Shown one piece after another: positions 6,896 through 15,798 of a stretch of 64,000 bases of DNA (position 1 is its first letter; the number at the start of each line of letters is the position of its first letter). The position numbers and the translations under genes are program-made. The notes beneath the pieces were generated by a model. The model was not told the origin of the DNA. It saw only the letters and a program-made list of their open reading frames with translations, and ran no database searches. Origin of the DNA: Streptococcus oralis subsp. tigurinus (GTDB taxonomy: Bacteria; Bacillota; Bacilli; Lactobacillales; Streptococcaceae); NCBI RefSeq assembly GCF_002356415.1, contig NZ_AP018338.1:62001-126000 (forward strand). Reading direction: 5' to 3'.

Positions 6896-7312
6896 TTTTT
6901 TATTTTCCTGATTTTGTAGCACTATAGTTTGTTATATTATTGGAATCCCCTTAACGTAAGCTTCCTTAACTTCTGCAAGAGTTATAGTATCATTATACTT
7001 CAATATTGGAGCTATTGCTAATGATTGAGAGAGTATTCTAGATATGCTATAATATTACCAGGTAATAAAAAAGCACGTTTGACCGTGCTAGTTTCTTGCC
7101 TGCTGAACTCGTCAATATTACGCCCTTTTTAGGGCTCTTTTTTGTGGACTTTTTTAGGAACTTTCAAGAAAAACCAAGGCGTCCTAATGCCTTAGTATTT
7201 TTAAAGAAAGTCAGTATTTTCAAGGGTTGAGCTCTAAAAATTTGACTTATAGAGTGTTAAATGATAGTATAGTCAAAGATAGTCAAGGTTCAAAGAAGGA
7301 GTTTGATTTACT
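6896..7312. other. Gene-free right end of the island and ctsR upstream region
   Basis: No supported gene lies here. The block holds a hairpin AGCACG/CGTGCT (7072-7077, 7084-7089) whose T run is on the leftward strand, so it would terminate leftward transcription. A rightward terminator GCCC-TTTTTA-GGGC (7122-7135) with T run to 7143 follows, then a short hairpin AAGGCGT-CCTA-ATGCCTT (7175-7192), and then the ctsR promoter. The chromosome-island junction must lie between about 6900 and 7240. The exact attachment core cannot be fixed because the other end is outside the window. Confidence 0.4.
7242..7287 (+). promoter_or_regulatory. ctsR-clpC promoter with CtsR operator
   Basis: TTGACT (7242-7247) and TAGTAT (7265-7270) are 17 bases apart. 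The tandem heptads AGTCAAA-GAT-AGTCAAG at 7271-7287 match the CtsR box (RGTCAAANANRGTCAAA) at all but the last base. The box overlaps the start-site region, so CtsR binding would block transcription and heat or stress would release it. Confidence 0.85.
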
Positions 7313-7771
7313 ATGAGATTTAAAAATACATCAGATCATATCGAAGCCTATATCAAGGCAATTTTAGACCAGTCTGGTATCGTGGAATTGCAGCGGAGTC
7401 AGTTGGCGGATACCTTTCAGGTTGTGCCAAGTCAGATCAACTATGTCATCAAGACACGTTTTACGGAAAGTAGAGGTTACTTGGTTGAGAGCAAGCGAGG
7501 TGGTGGAGGCTACATTCGCATTGGGCGGATTGAGTTTTCCAGTCATCATGAGATGCTCCGCGATTTGCTTTACTCGATTGGTGAGCGAGTTAGTCAGGAG
7601 ATTTATGAGGATATTCTCCAGCTTTTGGTGGAGCAGGACTTGATGACCAAGCAGGAAATGACCTTGCTGACTTCAGTAGCAACAGATCGTGTCCTAGGGG
7701 AGGAATCCTCAGTTGTCCGTGCCAATATGCTCCGGCAGCTATTACAAGAGGTAGATAGAAAAGAGAAGTAA
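7313..7771 (+). CDS. ctsR: CtsR, repressor of class III heat-shock genes
   Basis: The 152-residue protein has the CtsR layout. An N-terminal winged helix (about residues 1-72) includes TESRGYLVESKRGGGGYIRI, with the glycine-rich wing that inserts in the minor groove. A C-terminal dimerisation domain contains the conserved QEIYEDILQLLVEQDLMTKQ region. It represses clp and related stress genes by binding tandem heptad operators, one of which sits at its own promoter. ATG 7313 follows GAAGGAG. clpC begins one base after its stop, so the pair is an autoregulated operon. In Bacillus mcsA and mcsB lie between the two genes; streptococci lack them, as here. Confidence 0.97.
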   Translation: MRFKNTSDHIEAYIKAILDQSGIVELQRSQLADTFQVVPSQINYVIKTRFTESRGYLVESKRGGGGYIRIGRIEFSSHHEMLRDLLYSIGERVSQEIYEDILQLLVEQDLMTKQEMTLLTSVATDRVLGEESSVVRANMLRQLLQEVDRKEK

Positions 7772-7772
7772 G

Positions 7773-10205
7773 ATGAATTATTCAAAAGCATTGAATGAAT
7801 GTATCGAAAGTGCCTACATGGTTGCTGGCCATTTTGGAGCCCGATATCTAGAGTCTTGGCATTTGTTAATTGCCATGTCCAATCACAGTTACAGTGTGGC
7901 AGGTGCGACTCTAAATGATTATCCTTATGAAATGGACCGTTTAGAAGAGGTTGCGTTGGAACTGACTGAAACGGACTATAGCCAGGATGAAACCTTTACA
8001 GAATTGCCCTTTTCCCATCGTTTGGAGGTTCTCTTTGCAGAAGCAGAGTATGTGGCCTCAGTGGTCCATGCTAAGGTGTTGGGGACAGAGCATGTCCTCT
8101 ATGCGATTTTGCATGATGGCAATGCCTTGGCGACTCGTATCTTGGAGAGGGCTGGTTTTTCTTATGAAGACAAGAAAGATCAGGTCAAGATTGCTGCCCT
8201 TCGTCGCAATTTAGAGGAACGTGCAGGATGGACTCGTGAAGACCTCAAGGCTTTACGCCAACGCCATCGTACGGTTTCTGATAAGCAAAATTCTATGGCT
8301 AATATGATGGGCATGCCTCAGACTCCAAGTGGCGGTCTAGAGGACTACACGCATGACCTGACGGAGCAAGCGCGCTCTGGCAAGTTAGAGCCAGTCATCG
8401 GTCGGGACAAGGAAATCTCGCGTATGATTCAGATTTTGAGTCGGAAGACCAAGAACAATCCGGTCTTGGTTGGGGATGCTGGTGTCGGGAAAACAGCTCT
8501 GGCACTTGGACTTGCCCAGCGTATTGCTAGTGGTGATGTGCCTGCGGAAATGGCCAAGATGCGTGTGTTAGAGCTTGATTTGATGAATGTCGTTGCGGGA
8601 ACACGTTTCCGTGGGGATTTTGAAGAGCGCATGAACAATATCATCAAGGATATTGAAGAAGATGGCCAAGTCATCCTATTTATCGATGAACTCCATACTA
8701 TCATGGGTTCTGGGAGCGGGATTGACTCGACTCTGGATGCGGCTAATATCTTGAAACCAGCCTTGGCTCGTGGAACTTTGAAAACTGTTGGTGCGACTAC
8801 TCAGGAGGAATATCAAAAACATATCGAAAAGGATGCAGCCCTTTCTCGTCGTTTCGCCAAAGTGACGATCGAAGAGCCAAGCGTGGCCGACAGTATGACC
8901 ATTTTACAGGGCTTGAAGGCTACCTATGAGAAACACCACCGTGTGCAAATCACAGATGAAGCGGTTGAAACAGCTGTCAAGATGGCGCATCGTTACTTGA
9001 CAAGCCGTCACTTGCCAGACTCTGCCATCGATCTATTGGATGAGGCGGCAGCAACAGTGCAAAACAAATCCAAGCATGTGAGAATGGATGAAACCGACTT
9101 GAGTCCAGCTGACAAGGCCTTGATGGATGGCAAGTGGAAACAAGCAGGCCAGCTAATCGCAAAAGAACAAGAATTGCCTGTCTATAAAGACTTGGTGACA
9201 GAATCTGATATTTTAACCACCTTAAGTCGCTTGTCAGGTATCCCAGTCCAAAAGCTGACGCAAACAGATGCTAAGAAATACTTGAACTTGGAAGCAGAAC
9301 TGCATAAACGCGTCATCGGACAAGATCAAGCTGTTTCAAGTATTAGCCGTGCCATTCGCCGTAACCAGTCAGGTATTCGCAGTCACAAGCGTCCGATTGG
9401 CTCCTTTATGTTCCTAGGACCGACGGGTGTCGGTAAGACCGAATTGGCTAAGGCTTTGGCAGAAGTTCTTTTTGATGACGAATCAGCCCTTATCCGCTTT
9501 GACATGAGTGAGTATATGGAGAAATTCGCAGCCAGCCGTCTCAATGGAGCTCCTCCGGGTTATGTGGGCTACGAAGAAGGGGGGGAGTTGACCGAGAAGG
9601 TCCGCAATAAACCATACTCCGTACTCCTCTTTGACGAGGTCGAGAAGGCCCACCCAGATATCTTTAATGTCCTCTTGCAGGTCTTGGATGATGGAGTTCT
9701 AACAGACAGCAAGGGGCGCAAGGTTGACTTTTCAAATACCATTATCATCATGACGTCAAACCTTGGTGCGACAGCCCTTCGTGATGACAAGACTGTCGGT
9801 TTTGGGGCCAAGGACATTCGTTTTGACCAAGAAAATATGGAAAAACGAATCTTCGAAGAGTTGAAAAAAGCTTATCGACCAGAGTTTATCAACCGTATTG
9901 ATGAAAAGGTGGTCTTCCACAGCTTGGATAGCGAACACATGCAGGAAATTGTCAAGATCATGGTTAAACCATTGATTGCTAGCCTAGCAGAGAAAGGCAT
10001 CGACTTGAAACTGCAAGCTTCGGCACTGAAGTTACTAGCTAGTCACGGTTACAATCCAGAAATGGGAGCTCGTCCACTTCGCAGAACACTGCAAACAGAA
10101 GTGGAAGACAAGTTGGCAGAACTCCTCCTTAAGGGAGAACTGGTAGCAGGTAAGACCCTCAAAATTGGTGTCAAAGCTGGACAATTGAAATTTGATATTG
10201 CTTAA
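7773..10205 (+). CDS. clpC: ClpC, AAA+ unfoldase of the Clp protease
   Basis: At 810 residues this is full length for streptococcal ClpC. Two N-terminal Clp repeat segments (residues about 1-150) precede a first AAA+ domain with Walker [10 protein letters not shown] near 235 and Walker [10 protein letters not shown] shortened middle domain comes next, then a second AAA+ domain with GPTGVGKTE near 549 and the pore segment GYVGYEEGG. It unfolds substrates using ATP and feeds them to ClpP in the cytoplasm. It lies directly behind ctsR and is covered by the CtsR operator. A strong terminator follows its stop. Confidence 0.97.
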   Translation: MNYSKALNECIESAYMVAGHFGARYLESWHLLIAMSNHSYSVAGATLNDYPYEMDRLEEVALELTETDYSQDETFTELPFSHRLEVLFAEAEYVASVVHAKVLGTEHVLYAILHDGNALATRILERAGFSYEDKKDQVKIAALRRNLEERAGWTREDLKALRQRHRTVSDKQNSMANMMGMPQTPSGGLEDYTHDLTEQARSGKLEPVIGRDKEISRMIQILSRKTKNNPVLVGDAGVGKTALALGLAQRIASGDVPAEMAKMRVLELDLMNVVAGTRFRGDFEERMNNIIKDIEEDGQVILFIDELHTIMGSGSGIDSTLDAANILKPALARGTLKTVGATTQEEYQKHIEKDAALSRRFAKVTIEEPSVADSMTILQGLKATYEKHHRVQITDEAVETAVKMAHRYLTSRHLPDSAIDLLDEAAATVQNKSKHVRMDETDLSPADKALMDGKWKQAGQLIAKEQELPVYKDLVTESDILTTLSRLSGIPVQKLTQTDAKKYLNLEAELHKRVIGQDQAVSSISRAIRRNQSGIRSHKRPIGSFMFLGPTGVGKTELAKALAEVLFDDESALIRFDMSEYMEKFAASRLNGAPPGYVGYEEGGELTEKVRNKPYSVLLFDEVEKAHPDIFNVLLQVLDDGVLTDSKGRKVDFSNTIIIMTSNLGATALRDDKTVGFGAKDIRFDQENMEKRIFEELKKAYRPEFINRIDEKVVFHSLDSEHMQEIVKIMVKPLIASLAEKGIDLKLQASALKLLASHGYNPEMGARPLRRTLQTEVEDKLAELLLKGELVAGKTLKIGVKAGQLKFDIA

Positions 10206-10210
10206 AAATG

Positions 10211-10240
10211 AGAATCAGGAGGAATCCTGATTCTTTTTTA
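10211..10240 (+). terminator. Terminator of ctsR-clpC
   Basis: AGAATCAGGA (10211-10220) pairs perfectly with TCCTGATTCT (10225-10234) over a 4-base loop, followed by a T run. Confidence 0.9.
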
Positions 10241-10270
10241 TCACTTTTTTATAAAAAATAATAAAAACCC

Positions 10271-10298
10271 TTGAAAAAATAAAAATATAAGATATAAT
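10271..10298 (+). promoter_or_regulatory. Promoter of nadR-pnuC-nudix
   Basis: TTGAAA (10271-10276) and TATAAT (10293-10298) are spaced 16 bases, in an AT-rich leader. The stretch downstream to the start codon contains repeated AAAAATA and ATAAAAA motifs that could be the operator of the Nudix-type regulator, but I cannot define a box with confidence. Confidence 0.65.
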
Positions 10299-10342
10299 AA
10301 AAACATAGAAAATAAAAATATCAAAAATTATAAAAAGGTAAA

Positions 10343-11407
10343 ATGTTTATGAAAAAGAAAACAGCAGTAGTATTTGGGACCTTTGCCCCTCTTCATCAGG
10401 GTCATATCGATCTGATCCAGCGAGCGAAGCGTAAGTGTGACCAGGTCTGGGTAGTCGTTTCAGGCTACGAGGGAGACCGAGGGGAGCAGGTAGGTTTAAG
10501 TCTTCAAAAACGATTTCGCTATATCCGAGAGGCTTTTCGTGATGACGAATTGACCTCTGTCTGCAAGCTGGATGAGACCAATCTTCCCCGTTATCCTATG
10601 GGCTGGCAGGAGTGGTTGAACCAGATGTTAGAGGAGATTTCCTATGATGAAACCCAGCAAGAACTGACTTTCTTTGTGGGAGAAGAAGAATACCAGCAAG
10701 AACTAGCTAAACGTGGATTTAGCACTGTCTTGCAAGAAAGAAAGTTTGGTATCTCAGCGACTATGATTCGAGAAAATCCAAGCAAATATTGGAAATATAT
10801 TGCTCAACCCTTCCGTCGTCAGTTTACTAAGAAAGTGTTAATTATGGGAAGTGCTAGCAATGGGAAGACCACTCTGGCCAAGGATTTGGCAAGGTATTAC
10901 GATGCGCCCGTTAGTCTGGAATACGCGCGTGAGTACCAGATCAAAAACAATGTCCGCGACGATGAATTGACTCCAAAAGATTACTATTATCTCCTTTTAG
11001 GGCAGTATGACCAGACCTCCAAGCTAATCGATAGCAATGCCAATCGAGGCCTAGTGATAGCCGATACCAACTCCTTGGTAACCAAGGGTTACTATGACTA
11101 TTACATGGAGACTGAGGACCAAGAGGACTTATCAGGAGAAACCTTTGACAATCTCTTTGCCTCCATCTTGGCCAAGGAAAAATGGGATTTGATTCTCTTT
11201 TTGCAGCCTGTTGGCTCCTATGTCAATGACGGATTTAGAGATATGACCATGGCAGAAGACCACATTCGCTACAGTTTTTCCCAGCATTTGGACCAGATGA
11301 GGGAGCGATACTTAACCACCATTCCTTTAGTTTATCTAGCAGAGGATTATCTAGGCAATTATGAAGCAGCAAAAGTGGCTATTGATGCCATTTACCAAGC
11401 AGATTAG
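10343..11407 (+). CDS. nadR: NadR, NMN adenylyltransferase / ribosylnicotinamide kinase
   Basis: This 354-residue protein joins two enzymes of NAD salvage. The N-terminal nucleotidyltransferase domain carries FAPLHQGHIDLI (residues about 13-24, the HxGH signature). The C-terminal kinase domain carries a P-loop, GSASNGKTTLA, near 169. Ribosylnicotinamide brought in by PnuC, encoded next, is phosphorylated to NMN and adenylated to NAD. Unlike the enterobacterial NadR, there is no N-terminal helix-turn-helix, so regulation must come from elsewhere, most simply from the Nudix regulator gene two positions downstream. A second in-frame ATG at 10349 is an equally good start. Confidence 0.95.
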   Translation: MFMKKKTAVVFGTFAPLHQGHIDLIQRAKRKCDQVWVVVSGYEGDRGEQVGLSLQKRFRYIREAFRDDELTSVCKLDETNLPRYPMGWQEWLNQMLEEISYDETQQELTFFVGEEEYQQELAKRGFSTVLQERKFGISATMIRENPSKYWKYIAQPFRRQFTKKVLIMGSASNGKTTLAKDLARYYDAPVSLEYAREYQIKNNVRDDELTPKDYYYLLLGQYDQTSKLIDSNANRGLVIADTNSLVTKGYYDYYMETEDQEDLSGETFDNLFASILAKEKWDLILFLQPVGSYVNDGFRDMTMAEDHIRYSFSQHLDQMRERYLTTIPLVYLAEDYLGNYEAAKVAIDAIYQAD

Positions 11408-11416
11408 GAGAAAAAT

Positions 11417-12196
11417 ATGAAAAAACTAACTGAAAAAATCACACAATTTATCGAAAACTTTAAAAATGTCCATGCCGAAGCCCGCAAGATTGGTTTTGCA
11501 GGAATCATGCGCTTACTATGGAAAGATCTCTTTGTCGGCCGTAGCCTTTTCCAGTGGTTGTATCTCATCGCCCTGTCAAGTGTTCCCTTGATCTTGGAGT
11601 TTACACAAAATACGGAAAGCCATGACTGGCTTAGCTTATTTGCATCCTGGACTGGGATTGTCTGTGTTATCTTGGTAGCAGAAGGGCGTGCAAGCAATTA
11701 TCTCTTTGGGGCCATTAACTCAGCAATCTACTTGATCTTGGCCATGAATGCGACTTTTTATGGCGAAGTCTTGACGACGGTTTACTTCTTTGTCATGCAG
11801 CCGATTGGTCTCTATGCTTGGCTGTCCAATCGTATCAATGAACAGGAAAAACCAGAAGAATCCCACTTTGAAGCTAAGAAATTATCTGTTCTTGACTGGC
11901 TCAAGTACTTAGCCTTGACTGCCATTATCTGGATTGGTATGGGCTTGGCTTACCAAAGTATCCATAGCGCTCGCCCTTTCCGTGATAGTGTTACCGATGC
12001 GACCAATGGTGTTGGTCAGCTCTTGATGACACGTCTCTACCGTGAGCAATGGATTTTCTGGATTGCAACTAATCTCTTTAGTATCTACCTCTGGTGGGGT
12101 GAAAATATCCACATTCAAGGGATGTACTGGGTTTACACACTCAATAGTCTAGTGGGATGGTACCAATGGACCAAGGCAGTTCGAAAGGAGGCATAA
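11417..12196 (+). CDS. pnuC: PnuC, nicotinamide riboside transporter
   Basis: The 259-residue membrane protein has a basic N-terminal extension and about seven hydrophobic spans from residue 35 onward, including WLYLIALSSVPLILEF and the family region FGAINSAIYLILAMNATFYGE with the Trp-rich C-terminal NSLVGWYQW. PnuC carries nicotinamide riboside by facilitated diffusion, trapped by phosphorylation by NadR, whose gene ends ten bases upstream. The operon order transporter-after-kinase and the tight spacing to the Nudix gene support a single NAD-salvage transcript. Confidence 0.95.
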   Translation: MKKLTEKITQFIENFKNVHAEARKIGFAGIMRLLWKDLFVGRSLFQWLYLIALSSVPLILEFTQNTESHDWLSLFASWTGIVCVILVAEGRASNYLFGAINSAIYLILAMNATFYGEVLTTVYFFVMQPIGLYAWLSNRINEQEKPEESHFEAKKLSVLDWLKYLALTAIIWIGMGLAYQSIHSARPFRDSVTDATNGVGQLLMTRLYREQWIFWIATNLFSIYLWWGENIHIQGMYWVYTLNSLVGWYQWTKAVRKEA

Positions 12197-12197
12197 G

Positions 12198-12971
12198 ATG
12201 GCAGACATAAAGATTCCATCAGGGATGATGGAAAAAGAATATTTTGAAATTCATGCCAGTCAGGAGGAGTTTTTAGACTGGTACTACAAGCAGGAACTCC
12301 CTCAATATGAAAAACCAAGTGTGACAGTGGATATGGTAGCCTACTGCTTTGTCGAAGGAAAGATCAAACTCCTGCTGATTCGTCGCAAGGCTCACCCTTA
12401 TCAGAACTGTTTGGCCTTAGTTGGAGGCTTTATGGACAAGGGAGAAGATGCTGCACATGCCTGTCAGCGCGAAGTGAGAGAAGAAGTCAATCTCGATCTA
12501 CCTTTGGAAAAAATCGAGCAATTGATGACCGTATCGACTCCCGGGCGTGATCCGCGGGGCTGGACAGTGACCATTGCCCACTTGGTGTACCTACCTAGTC
12601 GTGCCTTAGACCTCGTTCAGGCAGGTGACGATGCTAAGGATGTCGTTTTCGTAGATGTCGATTTCCAGACAGGCAAATGCTTCCTAGAGGGAGTGGAGCT
12701 GGACGAGCAAGCCTTCGCCTTTGACCATTATGCCATTATCCAAGAATCTATCAAACGAATCCAAGGCCGTCTCGACTGGAATCCGACCTTCCTCTACCTG
12801 CTGGAGGAGGAGTTCACTGTCTACGAGGGGACTGAACTGGTCAATCTTATCAACCCAGGTCGCCCCATCGTCAGCAATAACTTTCTCGTAAAATACGGAG
12901 AATATGTAGAAGAAGTCGGGCTCAAACGAGTACCTAAAAAGAAGCCAAGAAAAACCTATCGATTGAAATAA
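12198..12971 (+). CDS. NrtR-type Nudix protein, probable regulator of NAD salvage
   Basis: The 257-residue protein has an N-terminal Nudix domain and a C-terminal winged helix (about residues 185-245). The Nudix box near 76-98 runs GGFMDKGEDA then REVREEVNL; the glycine normally near its end is Asn. NrtR proteins are Nudix-derived repressors that bind ADP-ribose and control NAD genes. The C-terminal segment NPTFLYLLEEEFTVYEGTEL and the basic tail KKKPRKTYRLK fit DNA binding. It is one base behind pnuC, which points to control of this operon. Some relatives still hydrolyse ADP-ribose, so an enzymatic role remains possible. Confidence 0.8.
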   Translation: MADIKIPSGMMEKEYFEIHASQEEFLDWYYKQELPQYEKPSVTVDMVAYCFVEGKIKLLLIRRKAHPYQNCLALVGGFMDKGEDAAHACQREVREEVNLDLPLEKIEQLMTVSTPGRDPRGWTVTIAHLVYLPSRALDLVQAGDDAKDVVFVDVDFQTGKCFLEGVELDEQAFAFDHYAIIQESIKRIQGRLDWNPTFLYLLEEEFTVYEGTELVNLINPGRPIVSNNFLVKYGEYVEEVGLKRVPKKKPRKTYRLK

Positions 12972-12999
12972 AGAGGTCGGGACCAAAATCCCGACCTCC
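12972..12999 (+). terminator. Terminator of the NAD salvage operon
   Basis: GAGGTCGGG and CCCGACCTC form a perfect 9-bp stem around ACCAAAAT. The following T run is short and interrupted, so efficiency is uncertain. Confidence 0.7.
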
Positions 13000-13122
13000 T
13001 TGTTTACTATTATTAGATTGCTTTTCTGTTGCGACTGTTTTTATTATAGAACAATGCAAGCGATTATATAAGTACGATGCAAAAAATAGGACTCTAATCT
13101 AGGAAATTTTTCTATTTTTTCG

Positions 13123-13210
13123 TTTCAATTACGAATTGAAATAGTGGAGGGAACAATTTTTAAAATAGGTTCTCTAAATAGTTGACAGATTCAAAGCCCA
13201 ATGTTACAAT
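13123..13210 (+). promoter_or_regulatory. Promoter of the serine-rich lipoprotein, with upstream palindrome
   Basis: TTGACA (13182-13187) and TACAAT (13205-13210) are 17 bases apart. About 40 bases upstream is a perfect 8-bp inverted repeat, TTTCAATT-ACG-AATTGAAA (13123-13141), that could be an operator. Confidence 0.7.
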
Positions 13211-13264
13211 TATATTACAAAAAGATTTCTTAACATTTCAAAAATGTTACAAAGGAGTAGAAAA

Positions 13265-13948
13265 ATGAAAAAGAAAACCTATATCAAATTGATGGCAGCG
13301 ACTGTATTGGCTTCTACCTTGCTACTGGGAGCTTGTGGAAATAAAAACGAAACCGCTCAAACCAGTAGCTCTGCCAAGACAAGTCAATCATCAAGTTCCA
13401 AAGCAGCTTCTTCTAGCAAAGAAAGCAAGACTCAAAAATCTTCAAGCTCAGCTTCATCTGAAAAGGCTCAGGCATCTTCTGGTCAGTCTTCTACAACAGC
13501 AGATCAGTCACAAGCGAAACCAGCGCCTGAATCAAGACAAGAACAAGCAGCTCCTAGTCAACAAGCTCCAGCTCAGGCTCCATCAACTCAGCAAGGTTCT
13601 CAAGCCCAGTCTAACCAGTCAGGCTATGATCCAACAACTGACCGCAAACTTCAAGACAAGCAAGCAGAACACAACAAACGCTACAAGGGTGTTTTAACCA
13701 TGGTCGATGGTGATTTCTCAGCAGCTGCAGGCAACTGGAAGGGAGCGAATGGCGAAACTATTACGGTTTCATCAGGGGGCCAATTTACAGTAGAAACTGC
13801 AGAAGGAAATAAAGAAAACTACTCTATTAGAGGCTACTCTTACACTCTTGATGATGGCAAGTATAATGCTAAAATCGGAGGAGGAAAAATCATCCAAATT
13901 ACAACAGGTGCGGATGGTAAAGTTTCAAGCGTTGCCTTGATTCAATAA
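13265..13948 (+). CDS. Surface lipoprotein with Ser/Gln-rich linker and DUF6287-like domain
   Basis: The start at 13265 is chosen because AAAGGAG precedes it; a frame from 13244 would put that site inside the gene. A lipoprotein signal with the lipobox LLLGAC ends at about Cys 22. A low-complexity linker rich in Ser, Gln, Ala and Lys follows (about residues 28-130), typical of wall-spanning tethers. The last 80 residues form a small glycine-rich beta domain (DGDFSAAAGNWKGANGETIT onward) like the DUF6287 module of streptococcal lipoproteins. The target is unknown. The linker looks prone to length variation between strains. Confidence 0.85.
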   Translation: MKKKTYIKLMAATVLASTLLLGACGNKNETAQTSSSAKTSQSSSSKAASSSKESKTQKSSSSASSEKAQASSGQSSTTADQSQAKPAPESRQEQAAPSQQAPAQAPSTQQGSQAQSNQSGYDPTTDRKLQDKQAEHNKRYKGVLTMVDGDFSAAAGNWKGANGETITVSSGGQFTVETAEGNKENYSIRGYSYTLDDGKYNAKIGGGKIIQITTGADGKVSSVALIQ

Positions 13949-14034
13949 TAAAATTTTGTGTTTTAACTCTTACTAGAAATCGTTCTGTAAAAGAGTGAAT
14001 CAACTGTTTTTCACTTAGTTTCTCCAAGAGAATG

Positions 14035-14043
14035 TGGTATAAT
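14035..14043 (+). promoter_or_regulatory. Extended -10 promoter for the YoaK-type gene
   Basis: TGG directly precedes TATAAT (14038-14043), an extended -10 element, 31 bases before the start codon. No clear -35 is visible. Confidence 0.6.
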
Positions 14044-14074
14044 AAAAAAATCAAAGGAAAACGAGTGATAATAC

Positions 14075-14761
14075 ATGGCGGATAAATTAATCTTACCTCA
14101 AAACACACGATTGATGGGAGTATTTCTTGGGTTTGTAGGTGGTTCTTTGGATGTGTTTTGCCATATTCAATACCATAGTTTGGTAGCGACACAGACAGGG
14201 AATATTCTCCTACTTATATCTGATTGGCGCTACTCAAATGTTATCAATACGATGTTGCGATTCTGCTCCATTATTTTCTTTTCTCTAGGATTTCTGTTTG
14301 CATTGCACATGAAAGAATACCGCAAAACGGCCTACTGGCGGGTTAAGATGTTGCTCCCCTTATTTATCGGGACCCTTATCTTGCCTTTCTTTTCACGATT
14401 TCCTCTATTAGAAGTTCCTTTCATTGCTTTTGGAACAGGAATGATGATGCTAACATTTACGGGCAGTTTGATTGAAGATCATCCCTATGTCATTTTTATG
14501 ACATCTGGAAATTACCGAAAGATGTTGACCGCTTTGTATCGCATTGCTAGAAGAGAAGGAAATATCCAAGAATACCGTCGTCAAGCCTTAAATTATGGGA
14601 TTGTTGTGGGAAGTTTCATAGTGGGGGCAATCAGCTTGGCTGTATTGATGCATTTTCTTCATGAATGGTCTGTTTGGATTATCAGCCTCAATTTGTTTTT
14701 GATTATGTCCTACTATATAGCTAGAGTGAAGCAATTAGATTTACAAGATGAAAACATATAA
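14075..14761 (+). CDS. YoaK/DUF1275 family membrane protein
   Basis: The 228-residue protein has about six hydrophobic spans and begins like the DUF1275 family: a first helix with GVFLGFVGGSLDVF, then TQTGNILLL, the conserved threonine-glycine-asparagine segment. The family is widespread and its substrate is not established. The ribosome binding site is weak. The gene is a single unit between its own promoter and a strong terminator, so the neighbours give no clue to function. Confidence 0.85.
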   Translation: MADKLILPQNTRLMGVFLGFVGGSLDVFCHIQYHSLVATQTGNILLLISDWRYSNVINTMLRFCSIIFFSLGFLFALHMKEYRKTAYWRVKMLLPLFIGTLILPFFSRFPLLEVPFIAFGTGMMMLTFTGSLIEDHPYVIFMTSGNYRKMLTALYRIARREGNIQEYRRQALNYGIVVGSFIVGAISLAVLMHFLHEWSVWIISLNLFLIMSYYIARVKQLDLQDENI

Positions 14762-14798
14762 AAAACGGCAAAACTCAAAAATGAGTCTTGCCGTTTTT
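14761..14798. terminator. Bidirectional terminator between the YoaK-type gene and dusB
   Basis: AAAAACGGCAAAACTC pairs with GAGTCTTGCCGTTTTT across a short loop, with one G-U pair. A and T runs on either side serve the convergent genes. Confidence 0.9.
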
Positions 14799-14817
14799 GT
14801 AAGTTGTAGATGTGAGA

Positions 14818-15798
14818 CTATGCTTTGTCTAATTGCAAGAGGGCTTCAATTTCTGCCAGAGTGCTAGCTTGTGAAATGGCTCCACGAAGTTTGGCTGCAC
14901 CAGATGTTCCCCGAAGGTAGTGAGGAGCGAGTCCACGGAATTCACGAACTGCAATGTTTTCCCCTTTGAGGTTAATCAAGCGTTTCAAGTGTTCGTAAGC
15001 AATTTTCATCTTGTCTTCGAAGGTCAAATCAGGGAGGATTTCTCCAGTTTCAAAATAGTGATTGATCTGGTTGAAGAGGTAGGGATTTCCCATGGCTGCT
15101 CGGCCAATCATAACTGCGTCAGCACCAACTTCTTCGATACGCTGTTTAGCGTCTTGAACCGTACGAATGTCACCGTTGGCGATAAATGGAATCTTGGTCA
15201 AAGCTTGAGCGACCTTATGAAGGGTCTCGAGGTCAGCGTGACCAGTATACATTTGCTCACGGGTACGACCGTGCATGGTAAGGGCAGAGACACCAGCAGC
15301 CTCAGCGGCGAGAGCATTTTCCACGGCTAGGGATGGATCAGACCAGCCGGTGCGCATTTTGACAGTAAGTGGGATATCAAGGACAGACTGGACTTTGTTG
15401 ATGATAGAGTAGATTTTGTCTGGATCCTTGAGCCACATAGCGCCAGCTTCGTTCTTCACGATTTTGTTAACTGGGCAGCCCATGTTGATATCGACGATAT
15501 CGGTCTTGGTGTTTTCTTGGATGAATTCTGCTGCGCGTGCGAGGCTGTCTTCATCGCTACCAAAAAGTTGGATAGAGACAGGGTTTTCGCCTTCATCGAT
15601 ATGAAGCATGTGCAGGGTTTTTTCGTTGTTGTATTGGATTCCCTTGTCAGAGACCATTTCCATCACAACGAGTCCAGCTCCAAGCTCTTTTGCGATGGTA
15701 CGAAAGGCTGAGTTGGTGACACCAGCCATGGGCGCTAAAACAGTACGATTGGGAATCTCAACATTGCCAATCATAAAAGGTGTATTAAGATTTGTCAC
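14818..15798 (-). CDS. dusB: DusB, tRNA-dihydrouridine synthase
   Basis: The product is a TIM-barrel FMN enzyme that reduces uridine to dihydrouridine in tRNA D-loops. Visible motifs are [14 protein letters not shown] at the N-terminus, [16 protein letters not shown] with the catalytic cysteine near residue 107, and the phosphate-binding segment [17 protein letters not shown] chose the GTG start at 15798 because GGAGG lies nine bases upstream and the product then begins at the usual family position. A longer frame to 15828 would bury that site. The start lies inside the end of hslO, so the two are coupled as in other streptococci. Confidence 0.95.
   Translation of the reverse strand: MTNLNTPFMIGNVEIPNRTVLAPMAGVTNSAFRTIAKELGAGLVVMEMVSDKGIQYNNEKTLHMLHIDEGENPVSIQLFGSDEDSLARAAEFIQENTKTDIVDINMGCPVNKIVKNEAGAMWLKDPDKIYSIINKVQSVLDIPLTVKMRTGWSDPSLAVENALAAEAAGVSALTMHGRTREQMYTGHADLETLHKVAQALTKIPFIANGDIRTVQDAKQRIEEVGADAVMIGRAAMGNPYLFNQINHYFETGEILPDLTFEDKMKIAYEHLKRLINLKGENIAVREFRGLAPHYLRGTSGAAKLRGAISQASTLAEIEALLQLDKA

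Noticed and set aside
13335..13697. 120-residue rightward frame inside the lipoprotein gene
   Set aside because: Shifted frame of the Ser/Gln-rich linker, all Leu/Gln/Lys, with no binding site.
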